Source of the DNA: Bacillota bacterium
Lineage (GTDB): Bacteria; Bacillota; UBA4882; UBA8346
Length of the DNA stretch: 64,000 nt
Direction: 5' to 3'
NCBI GenBank assembly: GCA_023401925.1
Contig: JAEXDA010000071.1
Span: forward strand, 31,629 to 95,628
The translations under genes and the position numbers were made by a program. Positions within the stretch are counted from its first letter, which is position 1. Each line of letters begins with the position of its first letter. The notes beneath the pieces were generated by a model, which made no database searches, had not been told where the DNA came from, and saw only the letters and a program-made list of their open reading frames with translations. Below are positions 35,649 through 44,809 of this stretch, piece after piece.

Positions 35649-36932
35649 ATGAAAATGATGAAGAGAAAAGGCTTGATTTATTTGTTAATGCTTGTTCTTT
35701 TCGGCATCGGCTTCTTATTGCCCTGGCTTAAAACCGGACCCGGCGTGAAATTTGGTGAAGATTTTATTTCCTGTAATCCAAAAGCTAAAATTGACCCCAA
35801 TAAGATTTACCATTTACGATTATGGGATTATAATTGGCCCATCCAAGGCAAAAGCACTTATCGGTATTATTTGCATCAAGCTATCCAAAAGTTCCAAAGA
35901 ATATATCCGAATATAAAAATCGATTTTAAGTTGTTGGAATTGGATGGAAACAAGGAACTAATTCAAGCGCTCAATAAAAACGAGGCGCCGGATGTTTACT
36001 GTTCGGCCTATGCAATTCCGGTTTTTAATGTTCGGAAGCAAATACCGGTTGGTCCTTATTTAAATAATGACGACCTTGATTTATATTTCAACGGTACAAA
36101 AGAAATATTAAAATACCACCAAATTTTATGTTATTTTCCGCGTTGGATTGAACCGGAGTTCTGGATCGGCAACCGATCATTGATTGAAACATCCGGGATA
36201 TCCGTAACAAAAATTCAAAATGATGGATGGACGTGGGATGACTTGAGTGCCCTCTGTTCTAATCTCCGAAATAATCAATATCTCCTTTCAGGGAAATTAG
36301 GTCCTAATGGTTTGTTTTCACAATTGATGGCTAATGCGGGTCAAGATTCAAAAATAGCTGATTTTAATGCAACACTTGATATGATTGAAACTCTTAAAAA
36401 TAAGAAAGCTATCCCAATAAATTTTGGCTCCAATATGCTAGAGGGATTTTTAAATCAAAAAGTAATATTGTTGGCCGGGTTACGAATTCCAACGTACATG
36501 TTTCTTTTAAATAGAATTCAAAGTGAAAAATTGAACTGGCAACCTGTTTTATTACCTATTCCCTCGAAAGTAAAAGGAAAAGAGAAATCAATAATAGAAA
36601 ACGGTGTAATTTCCATTTACAGAAATCGCCACACCAAAGGTTATGATCATTTAGCTGCAGCAGTAAAATTTGGTCAATATTTAAGTTGTTACCCTGATAT
36701 ATCCCCTTGGCGGTATCTTGGATTTTGTCCGGCTTCAAAAGAAGCTTTTAGAATATGGAAAAAACATATATCCCCTAATGAACAATTATATGTCAATTTG
36801 TTCAGCCAATCTAAATTTGATGACTACAAGCCTTTTCAATCCGATACCGGGGAAATTATTTCTATGGTCAATGACTTAATAGCTGGTAAAATCACAAAAC
36901 AAGAAATTATATCCCGGGATTCCAATCAATAA
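35649..36932 (+). CDS. Extracellular solute-binding protein, family 1
   Basis: 427 residues with an N-terminal hydrophobic helix (about 8-27) and a binding-protein fold: LRLWDYNWP, LNKNEAPDVYCSA, DGWTWDDLSALC and NGVISIYRNRHTKGYDHLAA. Similar to sugar-type ABC receptors. No lipobox Cys follows the helix and no permease genes adjoin, so it may be a membrane-anchored orphan receptor. Terminator follows. Confidence 0.75.
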   Translation: MKMMKRKGLIYLLMLVLFGIGFLLPWLKTGPGVKFGEDFISCNPKAKIDPNKIYHLRLWDYNWPIQGKSTYRYYLHQAIQKFQRIYPNIKIDFKLLELDGNKELIQALNKNEAPDVYCSAYAIPVFNVRKQIPVGPYLNNDDLDLYFNGTKEILKYHQILCYFPRWIEPEFWIGNRSLIETSGISVTKIQNDGWTWDDLSALCSNLRNNQYLLSGKLGPNGLFSQLMANAGQDSKIADFNATLDMIETLKNKKAIPINFGSNMLEGFLNQKVILLAGLRIPTYMFLLNRIQSEKLNWQPVLLPIPSKVKGKEKSIIENGVISIYRNRHTKGYDHLAAAVKFGQYLSCYPDISPWRYLGFCPASKEAFRIWKKHISPNEQLYVNLFSQSKFDDYKPFQSDTGEIISMVNDLIAGKITKQEIISRDSNQ

Positions 36933-36972
36933 GTTGAATTCCCTAAAGTATATAAATTACAGCACTAAAATT

Positions 36973-37006
36973 AATAAAGCCTCTCTTATTTTGAGAGGCT
37001 TTATTA
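36973..37006 (+). terminator. Intrinsic terminator after the binding protein
   Basis: AATAAAGCCTCTC and GAGAGGCTTTATT form a 13-bp stem, followed by ATATAAG; a bidirectional form is possible. Confidence 0.75.
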
Positions 37007-37035
37007 TATAAGTATAATATTAAACTAGATAATAT

Positions 37036-37064
37036 TTGACAAAACTAATATTAGTAAGTAATAT
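37036..37064 (+). promoter_or_regulatory. padR promoter with embedded palindrome
   Basis: TTGACA at 37036-37041 and TAATAT at 37059-37064 with a 17-base spacer. The perfect palindrome ACTAATATTAGT (37044-37055) sits in the spacer, a plausible autorepression operator for PadR. Confidence 0.5.
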
Positions 37065-37095
37065 AATATCAAGATTAATATTTAAGGAGTTAGCA

Positions 37096-37641
37096 ATGAA
37101 TAATTCGGAATTATTTTTATTGGGTTTAATTAATCAAAACCCAAAATATGGTTACGAAATAGCCCAATTTCTTGAAGAGAGCAATGCGGGATTGTGGATT
37201 AATATTAGTATGCCCTACGTTTACAGGTTATTAAAGAATTTTGAAGGCCAGGGCTGGGTTCAGGCTAGGCAAGTGACATCCCATAACCGACCTCAGAAGA
37301 ATGTTTATGAAATCACATCCGAAGGAAGGACGGCATTGCTTGCCGCAATTACCGAAAATGATTTTACAACAGACCGAATTTATTTTGGAATGGATTTAGC
37401 ATTAGCTGCCCATACGCTGATTGCCCAAAAAATCGATCTGCAAAGTCTTTTTTCTGAAAAAATCAAAAAAATCGAAGAAGAATTGGAACAATTTGATTTG
37501 GAAAAAATTCAAATTGCAGAAAAAACGGATGAAGCTTTAGCGGCAATTCTCATTGTCGAGCATAGGATTGGTTTTTTGCAATCGGAGTTGCTGTGGCTTA
37601 AAAAAGTAAAAAAAGTTTTACAAGACCGTAGCGTATTATAA
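37096..37641 (+). CDS. PadR-family transcriptional regulator
   Basis: 181 residues: a winged helix (LFLLGLINQNPKYGYEIAQFLEES..MPYVYRLLKNFEGQGWV) and a coiled C-terminal dimerisation half. ATG 37096 follows AAGGAG; a longer frame from 37036 overlaps the promoter and was rejected. PadR proteins repress efflux or stress genes; the likely target here is itself and perhaps the next gene. Confidence 0.88.
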   Translation: MNNSELFLLGLINQNPKYGYEIAQFLEESNAGLWINISMPYVYRLLKNFEGQGWVQARQVTSHNRPQKNVYEITSEGRTALLAAITENDFTTDRIYFGMDLALAAHTLIAQKIDLQSLFSEKIKKIEEELEQFDLEKIQIAEKTDEALAAILIVEHRIGFLQSELLWLKKVKKVLQDRSVL

Positions 37642-37764
37642 TGCGGATTCTAATGGCTCAATTCATCACAATGAGGTGGCAGGAAAAGAACTGGAATTGT
37701 CGAATTAAAAAACAGGTTTATATAAAATATGTTTTTTTTGCAGTAAATTAATGGAGGTATCATC

Positions 37765-38697
37765 ATGGACGGCGAACGGGTTTTAATCGTAGAACCTGAT
37801 TCCAGACTCGTTGAATTAGCTGTAATCAAGCTATCAAATTCAGGATGGCTTGTTGCAGTTGCCAACGATGGGGAAGAGGCATACGAAAAGGCAGCCAATA
37901 ATCCTCCCGATGTCTTGGTTATTAATCCCAACTTGGAGAAAAAAGATGGGTACGAGCTGTGTTTGGATTTTAAGAAGAATGACCGATTAAAGAATGTTCC
38001 GATAATTTTTTTGGCAGATCAGAGTTTTAATGAGGAAAAATTCGGGTCTTTAAAATTAGGAATGTGCGAAACTTTAACCAAGCCATTCAGTCCAAAAACT
38101 TTGTTAAATAAGGTTAATTCCTTGGCTTTAAAATCCCGGCTTGTTAAAAAGATGAATCCATTAACCGAACTACCCGGAAAACAGTATTTAGAAGAAGAAC
38201 TTAATCAATTTATTCAAAACGGTGTTTCATTTGATTTAGTTTTTACTGATTTAAAAGGGTTTGTATCTTTTAACAAGGCTTATGGATTTGAGGAAGGAAA
38301 TAAAGTGATTCAGTATATCGTAACTTTATTTCAAGACGAACTTTCTAAAATGGATGGGCATGAGGGGAAAGTGTACCACTTCGGCGGTGATGATTTTTGT
38401 ATCTTGCTTAAGCCGGGATATGCTAACGATTTGAGTAAAAAAATAATTGCCAGGTTTGATTTAGAAATCCCACAGTTTTATCAAGAAAGTGATCGCAGCA
38501 GGGGAGGATTAATTTTAACCAATCGCCGCGGTTTGATTGAACAATGGCCAATCATGACATTGGCAATGGTATTGGTTAGCAACGGCAATCGAAAAATCAA
38601 CAACTGGTTAGAGGCGGAAATGATAGCGGTGGAGATGCTTAAATATACTAAGTCGATGCCGGGAAGTCATTATACAAAGGATCGCCGCAGTTCATAA
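37765..38697 (+). CDS. Degenerate receiver-GGDEF protein
   Basis: 310 residues. Receiver domain (about 4-122): the phospho-acceptor Asp is Asn54 (in VINPN) and the switch Thr is Ala84, while Lys106 is kept, so phosphorylation is unlikely. The GGDEF-like domain (about 132-300) has the FTDLKGFVSFNKAYGFEEGNK lead and GGDDF in place of GGDEF. It is probably a protein-protein or ligand-responsive output rather than a normal response regulator. SD GGAGG. The gene is isolated from any kinase. Confidence 0.82.
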   Translation: MDGERVLIVEPDSRLVELAVIKLSNSGWLVAVANDGEEAYEKAANNPPDVLVINPNLEKKDGYELCLDFKKNDRLKNVPIIFLADQSFNEEKFGSLKLGMCETLTKPFSPKTLLNKVNSLALKSRLVKKMNPLTELPGKQYLEEELNQFIQNGVSFDLVFTDLKGFVSFNKAYGFEEGNKVIQYIVTLFQDELSKMDGHEGKVYHFGGDDFCILLKPGYANDLSKKIIARFDLEIPQFYQESDRSRGGLILTNRRGLIEQWPIMTLAMVLVSNGNRKINNWLEAEMIAVEMLKYTKSMPGSHYTKDRRSS

Positions 38698-38737
38698 GTT
38701 TTAAAATGACGGATAAAATATTGGTGGATGTGAATGA

Positions 38738-39610
38738 ATGCCTGGAAAAACCACTTCAATTTCAGCGATAAGAGAACAGTTAACAGCCAGGAATTTTGCT
38801 CCCCGGAAAAGTTTGGGGCAAAATTTTTTGACGGATGATAATATTTTATCTAAAATTGTAAATGCCGGTAATCCCGGAAAAGATGATTTGGTATTGGAAG
38901 TCGGACCCGGGCTTGGAGCTTTGACCGAGAAGATAGTTGAGCGGTCTAAACAGGTGCTGGCGATTGAATATGATCGCGGCCTGTTTACGATCCTCCAAGA
39001 AAAGTTTGCGGATTCTACAAACCTAATCTTATTCAATCAAGATATCTTGACAACCGATTTGGCGGAAATTTTAAAAAATTATCCAAAGGAGATATATTGT
39101 TATAAGGTAATGGCAAACTTACCCTATTACATAACGACTCCTGTGATTTTTCAGTTGATTGAATCATGGCTGCCATGGAAAATGATGGTTTTGCTAGTGC
39201 AAAAGGAAGTTGCGGAGCGTATGGTTGCAGAACCTGGAACGAAAGAATACGGCGCATTAACAGTGATGTTGAATTTTTATGGAAGTGTAAAGAAAATAGG
39301 AAATGTGCCGAAAACCGTTTTTTATCCCAGCCCGCAGGTGGATTCGACAATCATTCAAATTAAACCTTACGGTGGACAGGATTATTCTTTGATTTATCCT
39401 TATTTACATCGAGTAGTGCAGGCTGCTTTCGGCCAAAGACGGAAAACGATCTCGAATGCTTTAACATCCCTTGGAAATTCATTCGAGGATAAGGAGTTAA
39501 CGGCGGAGTTGCTTAGAAAGAGCCAAATTGATCCGATGCGGCGGGGTGAAACCTTATCGGTTGATGAATTCCTTCGTATTACGGAGGAACTACAAATAAG
39601 AAGCTCTTAA
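38738..39610 (+). CDS. rsmA: 16S rRNA dimethyladenosine transferase RsmA/KsgA
   Basis: 290 residues: KSLGQNFLTDDNIL, SAM motif VLEVGPGLGALT, catalytic NLPYYITTP, and FGQRRKTISNAL. Dimethylates two adjacent adenosines near the 3' end of 16S rRNA. The rsmA-ykuK-veg grouping partly repeats the ksgA-veg neighbourhood near the Bacillus origin. Confidence 0.96.
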   Translation: MPGKTTSISAIREQLTARNFAPRKSLGQNFLTDDNILSKIVNAGNPGKDDLVLEVGPGLGALTEKIVERSKQVLAIEYDRGLFTILQEKFADSTNLILFNQDILTTDLAEILKNYPKEIYCYKVMANLPYYITTPVIFQLIESWLPWKMMVLLVQKEVAERMVAEPGTKEYGALTVMLNFYGSVKKIGNVPKTVFYPSPQVDSTIIQIKPYGGQDYSLIYPYLHRVVQAAFGQRRKTISNALTSLGNSFEDKELTAELLRKSQIDPMRRGETLSVDEFLRITEELQIRSS

Positions 39611-39621
39611 AAGGTGTATCC

Positions 39622-40092
39622 ATGATATTTAACAGCCCGACTAAAGGGCGGATGACATTTGATCAGGTTTTTAAGGATATAGTTGAATATATCCACGATG
39701 ATTCGAAAATTAAATACAAATTAATAGTGGGCACCGATTCTCAATTGCGGGAAGATGTATGCTATGTAACTGCCATTCTTATTTTACGTGAAGGTAAAGG
39801 TGGCCGTTTTTATTATTCAAAGGAACGTGAAAAAACTAAATTGAGTTTAAAGCAACGGATTTTTTATGAGACTTCGAAAAGTTTAATTGTGGCAGCCAAA
39901 TTAGCCGAGAAATTGACTGCAAATGGTCTAGCGGAGCTTGATATTGAAATTCATTTGGATGTTGGGGAACAGGGACAGACCAAAGAAATTATTAAAGAAG
40001 TTGTAGGTATGGTGGTAGGGAGCGGCTTTGATGCCCGTATTAAACCTGATTCTTATGGTGCCTCAAAAGTTGCTGATAAATATACTAAATAG
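39622..40092 (+). CDS. DUF458 (YkuK) RNase H-like protein
   Basis: 156 residues: VGTDSQLR, AKLAEKL and LDVGEQGQTKEIIKEVVGMVVG are family motifs. RNase H-like fold; no enzymatic activity proven. Starts 11 bases after rsmA, probably co-transcribed. Confidence 0.85.
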   Translation: MIFNSPTKGRMTFDQVFKDIVEYIHDDSKIKYKLIVGTDSQLREDVCYVTAILILREGKGGRFYYSKEREKTKLSLKQRIFYETSKSLIVAAKLAEKLTANGLAELDIEIHLDVGEQGQTKEIIKEVVGMVVGSGFDARIKPDSYGASKVADKYTK

Positions 40093-40162
40093 GTTTTTGT
40101 AGAACCTCTTTTGAAAACTACTCCAGTCCATTTATTTTTTTAAATTTTCCATTATAAACTTA

Positions 40163-40192
40163 TTGACAAATTAGGGGTTTTTCCAGTATAAT
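40163..40192 (+). promoter_or_regulatory. veg promoter 1
   Basis: Perfect TTGACA (40163-40168) and TATAAT (40187-40192), 18-base spacer. Confidence 0.75.
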
Positions 40193-40199
40193 ATTAAAT

Positions 40200-40228
40200 T
40201 TGACAATTTAGGACAGGCATGATATAAT
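40200..40228 (+). promoter_or_regulatory. veg promoter 2
   Basis: Perfect TTGACA (40200-40205) and TATAAT (40223-40228), 17-base spacer. The tandem consensus promoters recall the very strong veg promoters of B. subtilis. Confidence 0.8.
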
Positions 40229-40259
40229 ACTTCCGATATTGTAAAGGAAGGTGAACTCT

Positions 40260-40535
40260 TTGAAGGAGGTTGGGATTTTAGATCGTATTCGAGAAGATTT
40301 AAATGTATTCGTAGGGAAACCTATTCGAATAAGAGCTAACCGAGGCAGAAAAAGAGTGTTTGAAGTTGAAGGGATTTTGGAACAAACCTATCCCAAAGTT
40401 TTTGTGGTGAGTTTTAAAGAGCGGCAGGTTGAAAGAAGAATATCTTACAGTTATGCTGACTTATTAACTCAAGCCGTAGAGTTATCCGTCGGAAACAACA
40501 GGATTGGTACACTCGGAGAAATTGCAACCGGTTAA
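40260..40535 (+). CDS. veg: Veg protein
   Basis: 91 residues with the Veg signature GKPIRIRANRGRKR, GILEQTYPKVFVV, SYSYADLLTQAVEL. In Bacillus Veg affects biofilm gene expression and spore germination. The TTG at 40260 follows AAGGAAGG; GTG at 40251 lacks SD space. Two perfect promoters lie upstream. Confidence 0.92.
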   Translation: MKEVGILDRIREDLNVFVGKPIRIRANRGRKRVFEVEGILEQTYPKVFVVSFKERQVERRISYSYADLLTQAVELSVGNNRIGTLGEIATG

Positions 40536-40541
40536 GTTTTT

Positions 40542-40577
40542 AAGCCCCGTCATTGACGCCGTCATTGACGGGCTTTT
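40542..40577 (+). terminator. Intrinsic terminator after veg
   Basis: AAGCCC pairs with GGGCTT around two copies of CGTCATTGACG, followed by TTTTTG. Confidence 0.75.
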
Positions 40578-40583
40578 TGTTTT

Positions 40584-41606
40584 TTAAGTGAAATATTCGA
40601 TGGAAGATGCAGGAAAGAAACGTTCCAGTAAAGTAATTATATTTTGTTTCAGTCGAAGATAAGCGGCTTCCGGATAAATATATTTAACCAGACCGAAACG
40701 TCCAAACTTCCGGCGCCGTAGTGATTCATTCAAATCCAAAGAAGTATTGGGGAAACGCTCCAAAATTATTTTTTTAGCACTGTTTGTAAAACGGTGAGTG
40801 ATTAATTCAAAAGTTAAATCTGCCGGTACATCTTTTAGAGAATGAGCGAGCTCACGGAAAAGATCGGCGTATCCTTCTTCATAACCGGGGTAAATGAATA
40901 AAGGAGCAATAATAAATCCAAGAGGGTAACCAGCTTCGGCAATTTTATTGGCAGCCGTAATCCGTTCTCGAAGGGAAGCGGTATGATGTTCGAATTTTTG
41001 AATCATTTCAGCACTGTTGAGGCTGAAACGAAATCGGGTATGTCCCCCGTGATTGAGTTGTAATAAAGAGTCTACATTGGTAAATTTGGTGACTGTGCGC
41101 AATCTGGCATATTTTAAGTTCCCGAAAAGTTCGATGGATTTTGCCAAAAATCCGGTAAGATGTTCAACTGACAAGGGATCGGAAGTGCTTGCCGCTTCAA
41201 AGACAGTTATATTCGGGGCATTTTGTTCTGAGATTTCTTTAATCTTGGCAAAGATTTCTTTGATATTAACATATATCTTAATGTATGGTTTTTTGCCCAT
41301 ATGGGTCTGTAAATAACAATACTGACATCTCCCGGGGCATCCGCTAACCATTGAAAATTCGTAGTCTGCTGAGGGCTTACAGGAATCAAAACGGATATCT
41401 TTTTTAACCCCCACGACTAGCGTTTGTTTTCCTTCCATAAAACTTTGTTGAGGATTATTTCCGGGTATGCCGGTTATACGGTTATTGGAACCAAGCATGT
41501 GGATTTCAGCGCCTGTTCCGGCTAGACGATTTAAAATGTCATTTCCCATCGGATAATTTAATGCGGCTGCTTCAAAGTAAACTCGTTTGGGTTGGAATAA
41601 TTTCAT
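40584..41606 (-). CDS. splB: Spore photoproduct lyase homologue with Cys-to-Ser change
   Basis: 340 residues, radical SAM. C90, C94 and C97 (GCPGRCQYCYL) form the cluster site, and the following YxCY pattern keeps the two Tyr of the known radical path. The family motif EAACTSD reads EAASTSD: Ser140 stands where the H-atom donor Cys (C141 of B. subtilis, C140 of C. acetobutylicum) is expected. The rest, e.g. RFSLNSAEMIQKFEHHT and ELITHRFTNSAKKIIL, is family-like. It may be an altered lyase or a divergent paralogue. Convergent with veg. Confidence 0.85.
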   Translation of the reverse strand: MKLFQPKRVYFEAAALNYPMGNDILNRLAGTGAEIHMLGSNNRITGIPGNNPQQSFMEGKQTLVVGVKKDIRFDSCKPSADYEFSMVSGCPGRCQYCYLQTHMGKKPYIKIYVNIKEIFAKIKEISEQNAPNITVFEAASTSDPLSVEHLTGFLAKSIELFGNLKYARLRTVTKFTNVDSLLQLNHGGHTRFRFSLNSAEMIQKFEHHTASLRERITAANKIAEAGYPLGFIIAPLFIYPGYEEGYADLFRELAHSLKDVPADLTFELITHRFTNSAKKIILERFPNTSLDLNESLRRRKFGRFGLVKYIYPEAAYLRLKQNIITLLERFFPASSIEYFT

Positions 41607-41753
41607 GTTTTTTCGCCTTTAAAAAGATTTTAACCATTATTATTGCGATGATGATATTGTTTGAAAAAACTCTGAAAAATATCATTGATTTTTCCGTAGA
41701 ATTTATTACGAGTGTAAAATGCTTATATGGCGAGTAAAGAAAGCTGGGGAAAA

Positions 41754-42360
41754 ATGGATTTTATAAGTGCCAAAATTGCAGAACGTTTAGGGGGACTGGA
41801 TTTCGGTAAAAAAACCATTAAGGTTTTTATCGGTAGAAGGAGCTATGGAAATAGGAGTAGAAGTTCATTCGCTTTCCAAGGCTTTTAATATGACCGGCTG
41901 GCGTCTGGGATTTGTCGTCGGTAACCCTAAAATTATAAAAGCCTATGCTACTGTAAAAGATAATACCGATTCCGGTCAGTTTCGGGCGATACAAAAAGCC
42001 GGTATTTATGCATTACAGCATCCCGAGCTTACTGAAATCAACTCTGAACGATATTCAAGAAGATTCGATTTATTGGTACCGGTTTTGCGGGAGCTTGGAT
42101 TTGATGCGCAAAAGCCAAAGGGGTCGTTCTATTGTTATGTACCGGCCCCGCAGGGAACGAAGTCCGGTTTAAGATTTAAGAATGCAGAGGAAGTGTCGGA
42201 ATTTTTAATCAGGGAAGCATCGATTTCAACGGTTCCGTGGGATGATGCCGGCGCATATTTGCGATTCTCGGTGACGTTTGAAGCAAATGATTTTGAAGCC
42301 GAAAAAAGAATTGTGGCTGAAATTAAAGAAAGATTAACCAGGCTCGAATTGATATTTTAA
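41754..42360 (+). pseudogene. dapL: Internally deleted LL-diaminopimelate aminotransferase
   Basis: ATG at 41754 gives MDFISAKIAERLGGLDFGK, a family-like N-terminus; after a run of seven A (41808-41814) the frame shifts. The next frame reads RFLSVEGAMEIGVEVHSLSKAF, the PLP-lysine region (SLSKAFNMTGWRLG), through to the normal C-terminus at 42360. Roughly 200-plus residues, the PLP-domain core, are missing. The 3' part (from ATG 41845, 171 residues) is open. DapL would make LL-DAP for peptidoglycan and lysine; an intact copy must be elsewhere or the pathway replaced. An assembly error is possible. Confidence 0.75.
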
Positions 42361-42387
42361 TCTAAAAAATTTTTTTTGGGGGAAAAG

Positions 42388-43296
42388 ATGGTATCGTGGC
42401 AGAAAGAAGCGAATGTTGCCTTGGAAGGCATTAATAAACGTTTTCAGATCCCTATGACAGAATTAACAACTTTCAAAATTGGTGGCCCGCTTGATTTATT
42501 GGTTGAACCCGAAAAAGAAGAGGATTTACAAAAAATACTAAGTTTTTGCCATATTGAGAAATTACCATGGATGATGATTGGACTTGGTTCTAACCTGCTC
42601 GTTAGGGATAAAGGAATCAGAGGCATTGGCATTAAACTTTCGGGGAAATTTAATTGTTTTGAAATTCATAGTGAAACAATTACTGCCGGCGCAGGAATGA
42701 TCTTGGGAGATTTAGCGAAAGAGACAGCTTGTCAAGGCCTTTCCGGGCTGGAGTTTGCTTGTGGAATCCCTGGAACGGTTGGTGGGGGCGTGTATATGAA
42801 TGCTGGCGCTTATGATGGAGAGATGGCAGGGGTTTTAAAGAGGGTCCAAGCTATTGATGAAATAAACGGCCTTGTTTGGTATGAACAAGCGGAACTGAAT
42901 ATGGGATATCGGCATAGCCGGTTTCAGAGTAGTGGACAAATTATTACAAGGGCTCAATTGGAACTAAAGAAGGGCGATAAAGAAAGCGCCGAAGGCAAAA
43001 TAGCGCAATTGACTTGCAGCCGTGAAGGTAAACAACCTTTGGATATGCCGAGCGCAGGTAGCGTGTTTCGCCGCCCGGCAGGGTATTATGTGGGTCCTTT
43101 GATTGAACAATCGGGGCTTAAGGGTTTTTCCATCGGTGGAGCCCAAATTTCAATGAAACATGCTGGATTCATTGTTAATACGGGCGGTGCAACGGCTTGC
43201 GACGTAATTCGTTTAATTAAACATGTCCAAACAATAGTCAAAGAAAAATTTAAAGTAGAACTAACCCCGGAAATTAGGATTGTGGGTGAAGAGTAA
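42388..43296 (+). CDS. murB: UDP-N-acetylenolpyruvoylglucosamine reductase
   Basis: Second committed step of peptidoglycan precursor synthesis; FAD and NADPH dependent. 302 residues, type II: TTFKIGGPLDLLVEP, IGLGSNLLVRDKGIRG, CGIPGTVGGGVYMNAGAY, the catalytic Ser in SAGSVFRRP, and the C-terminal PEIRIVGE Glu. ATG 42388 follows GGGGGAAAAG. Confidence 0.95.
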   Translation: MVSWQKEANVALEGINKRFQIPMTELTTFKIGGPLDLLVEPEKEEDLQKILSFCHIEKLPWMMIGLGSNLLVRDKGIRGIGIKLSGKFNCFEIHSETITAGAGMILGDLAKETACQGLSGLEFACGIPGTVGGGVYMNAGAYDGEMAGVLKRVQAIDEINGLVWYEQAELNMGYRHSRFQSSGQIITRAQLELKKGDKESAEGKIAQLTCSREGKQPLDMPSAGSVFRRPAGYYVGPLIEQSGLKGFSIGGAQISMKHAGFIVNTGGATACDVIRLIKHVQTIVKEKFKVELTPEIRIVGEE

Positions 43297-43416
43297 AGCC
43301 TGCATGGATATAAGTTTTTAATTCTAATTTCCTGTTTATTCATAGTTTCGTTCGCAGGAACTGCTTGCTTTGCGTCGAAGTATCAATAAATAACAAATGG
43401 ATGGGAAGGTTCGCAA

Positions 43417-44469
43417 ATGCGAGGTTTTAACCGTTTAGCATTGGGATTTATCATAATTTTTTTAATTGGGAGTGGCATGATTCTGGCCGATGGAGACAGC
43501 GAATCAACAACACAACCAGTATATTCAGTTTTGCCCTTGGTTTCCAATTTACCGGGGACGGAAACTCAATTGCTCCCGAAAAATTATGACATATGGTCTT
43601 GTGATTGGTCTCCAGATAGTAAGGCCCTGGTATTTGCCGGAAAGATGCAAGGTGAAGATAGTACGAAAATGCGAATCTGGTATTGGGCTTTAGATCCGAT
43701 CGCCGATCCGGCACCTTTGACAAATACCGACCAGATGATTGATTTTTCGCCCCGATGGTCACCGGACGGAACCAAAATAGTCATGTCGAGACGAATCTTT
43801 CCGATTAAATCGGGTAGTACCAATATTACCTCTTCCATTTGGCTCAAGGAGTTGCCCAGCGGTGCCGGCAAACAATTAAGCATCGGTACAGAAGACAGGG
43901 ATCCATTTTGGTCTCCCGATGGAACCCAAATCGTTTTTAGCCGGGGAAAAGGGCCCTATAACGGACAATTATATATTTTGAATGTAAAAGACAACTCCAT
44001 TAAGTTTCTTGCTGGGGAGGAAGGCGAACTTCTAATGTCGCCCTGCTGGGGGAAAGATGGTACTATTTACTACACTCGGCTTACTCCCAGTCCCAAAACA
44101 GTGACAGTCTCAGGACAGACCTATCAGGTAATGGATTTCGGGAAAGGTGGCATTTGGTCAATAAATCCCATTACGAATTCAGCCCGGGCAATTATTAATG
44201 ATGAGTATGACAACCGATTGCCTTCGCTTTCTCCAGACGGTTCTAAATTGGCATTTGTTTCGAACCGGATTCCTACTAAAGACGGGAATGGAAAGTTTGA
44301 TCGAGGCAGTTTGTTTATTAAAAAATTGCGTACCAATGAAACGAATTATATTACGAATAAAGTAGGTCTTAATGGCGGGTCTCTTAGTTGGAGTCCTGAC
44401 GGCAAGAAATTGGCATTTTTTACATTCCGCAGCATTCGCCCGGCAATTTGGGTCATTAACATCCCGTAA
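43417..44469 (+). CDS. Secreted TolB-like beta-propeller protein
   Basis: 350 residues: signal peptide (about 1-24), then at least six PD40 blades (CDWSPDSKALVFAG, PRWSPDGTKIVMS, PFWSPDGTQIVFS, CWGKDGTIYYT, PSLSPDGSKLAFVS, LSWSPDGKKLAFF). A binding scaffold rather than an enzyme. Stands alone behind a weak GGAAGG SD; a terminator follows. No other Tol genes. Confidence 0.85.
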   Translation: MRGFNRLALGFIIIFLIGSGMILADGDSESTTQPVYSVLPLVSNLPGTETQLLPKNYDIWSCDWSPDSKALVFAGKMQGEDSTKMRIWYWALDPIADPAPLTNTDQMIDFSPRWSPDGTKIVMSRRIFPIKSGSTNITSSIWLKELPSGAGKQLSIGTEDRDPFWSPDGTQIVFSRGKGPYNGQLYILNVKDNSIKFLAGEEGELLMSPCWGKDGTIYYTRLTPSPKTVTVSGQTYQVMDFGKGGIWSINPITNSARAIINDEYDNRLPSLSPDGSKLAFVSNRIPTKDGNGKFDRGSLFIKKLRTNETNYITNKVGLNGGSLSWSPDGKKLAFFTFRSIRPAIWVINIP

Positions 44470-44521
44470 ACTATTTATAAGGGAAATTTTTGGAGATTCT
44501 TCAAAATAGAAAATTTGAATC

Positions 44522-44557
44522 AACCGGCGTATCCGAAAAGCCGGTTTTTGTTTTTTT
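44522..44557 (+). terminator. Terminator after the propeller gene
   Basis: AACCGGC and GCCGGTT pair, then TTTGTTTTTTT. The rest of the 340-base gap to the regulator holds no gene that I can see. Confidence 0.8.
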
Positions 44558-44809
44558 ATCGGAAGTTTCGATTCAAGTATTTTGTTCTTTATAGAATACT
44601 CGAATCATAGAAGGTAAAACTAATTTTAGGATGTGGGAACCGCCTAAGAGAAGGAACTGCATATTAGAAGGAAAAATTTCTTTTTTTGGCGAATTAAGAA
44701 CCTAATAATTGGATTGAACTTAATTCGTAGTCTCGTTCGATATAGCAATGAACCATTTTAACACAGTTAGTTTCTTTTCTTGAGTTGGAATCCATTTGAG
44801 GTGAAGGCT

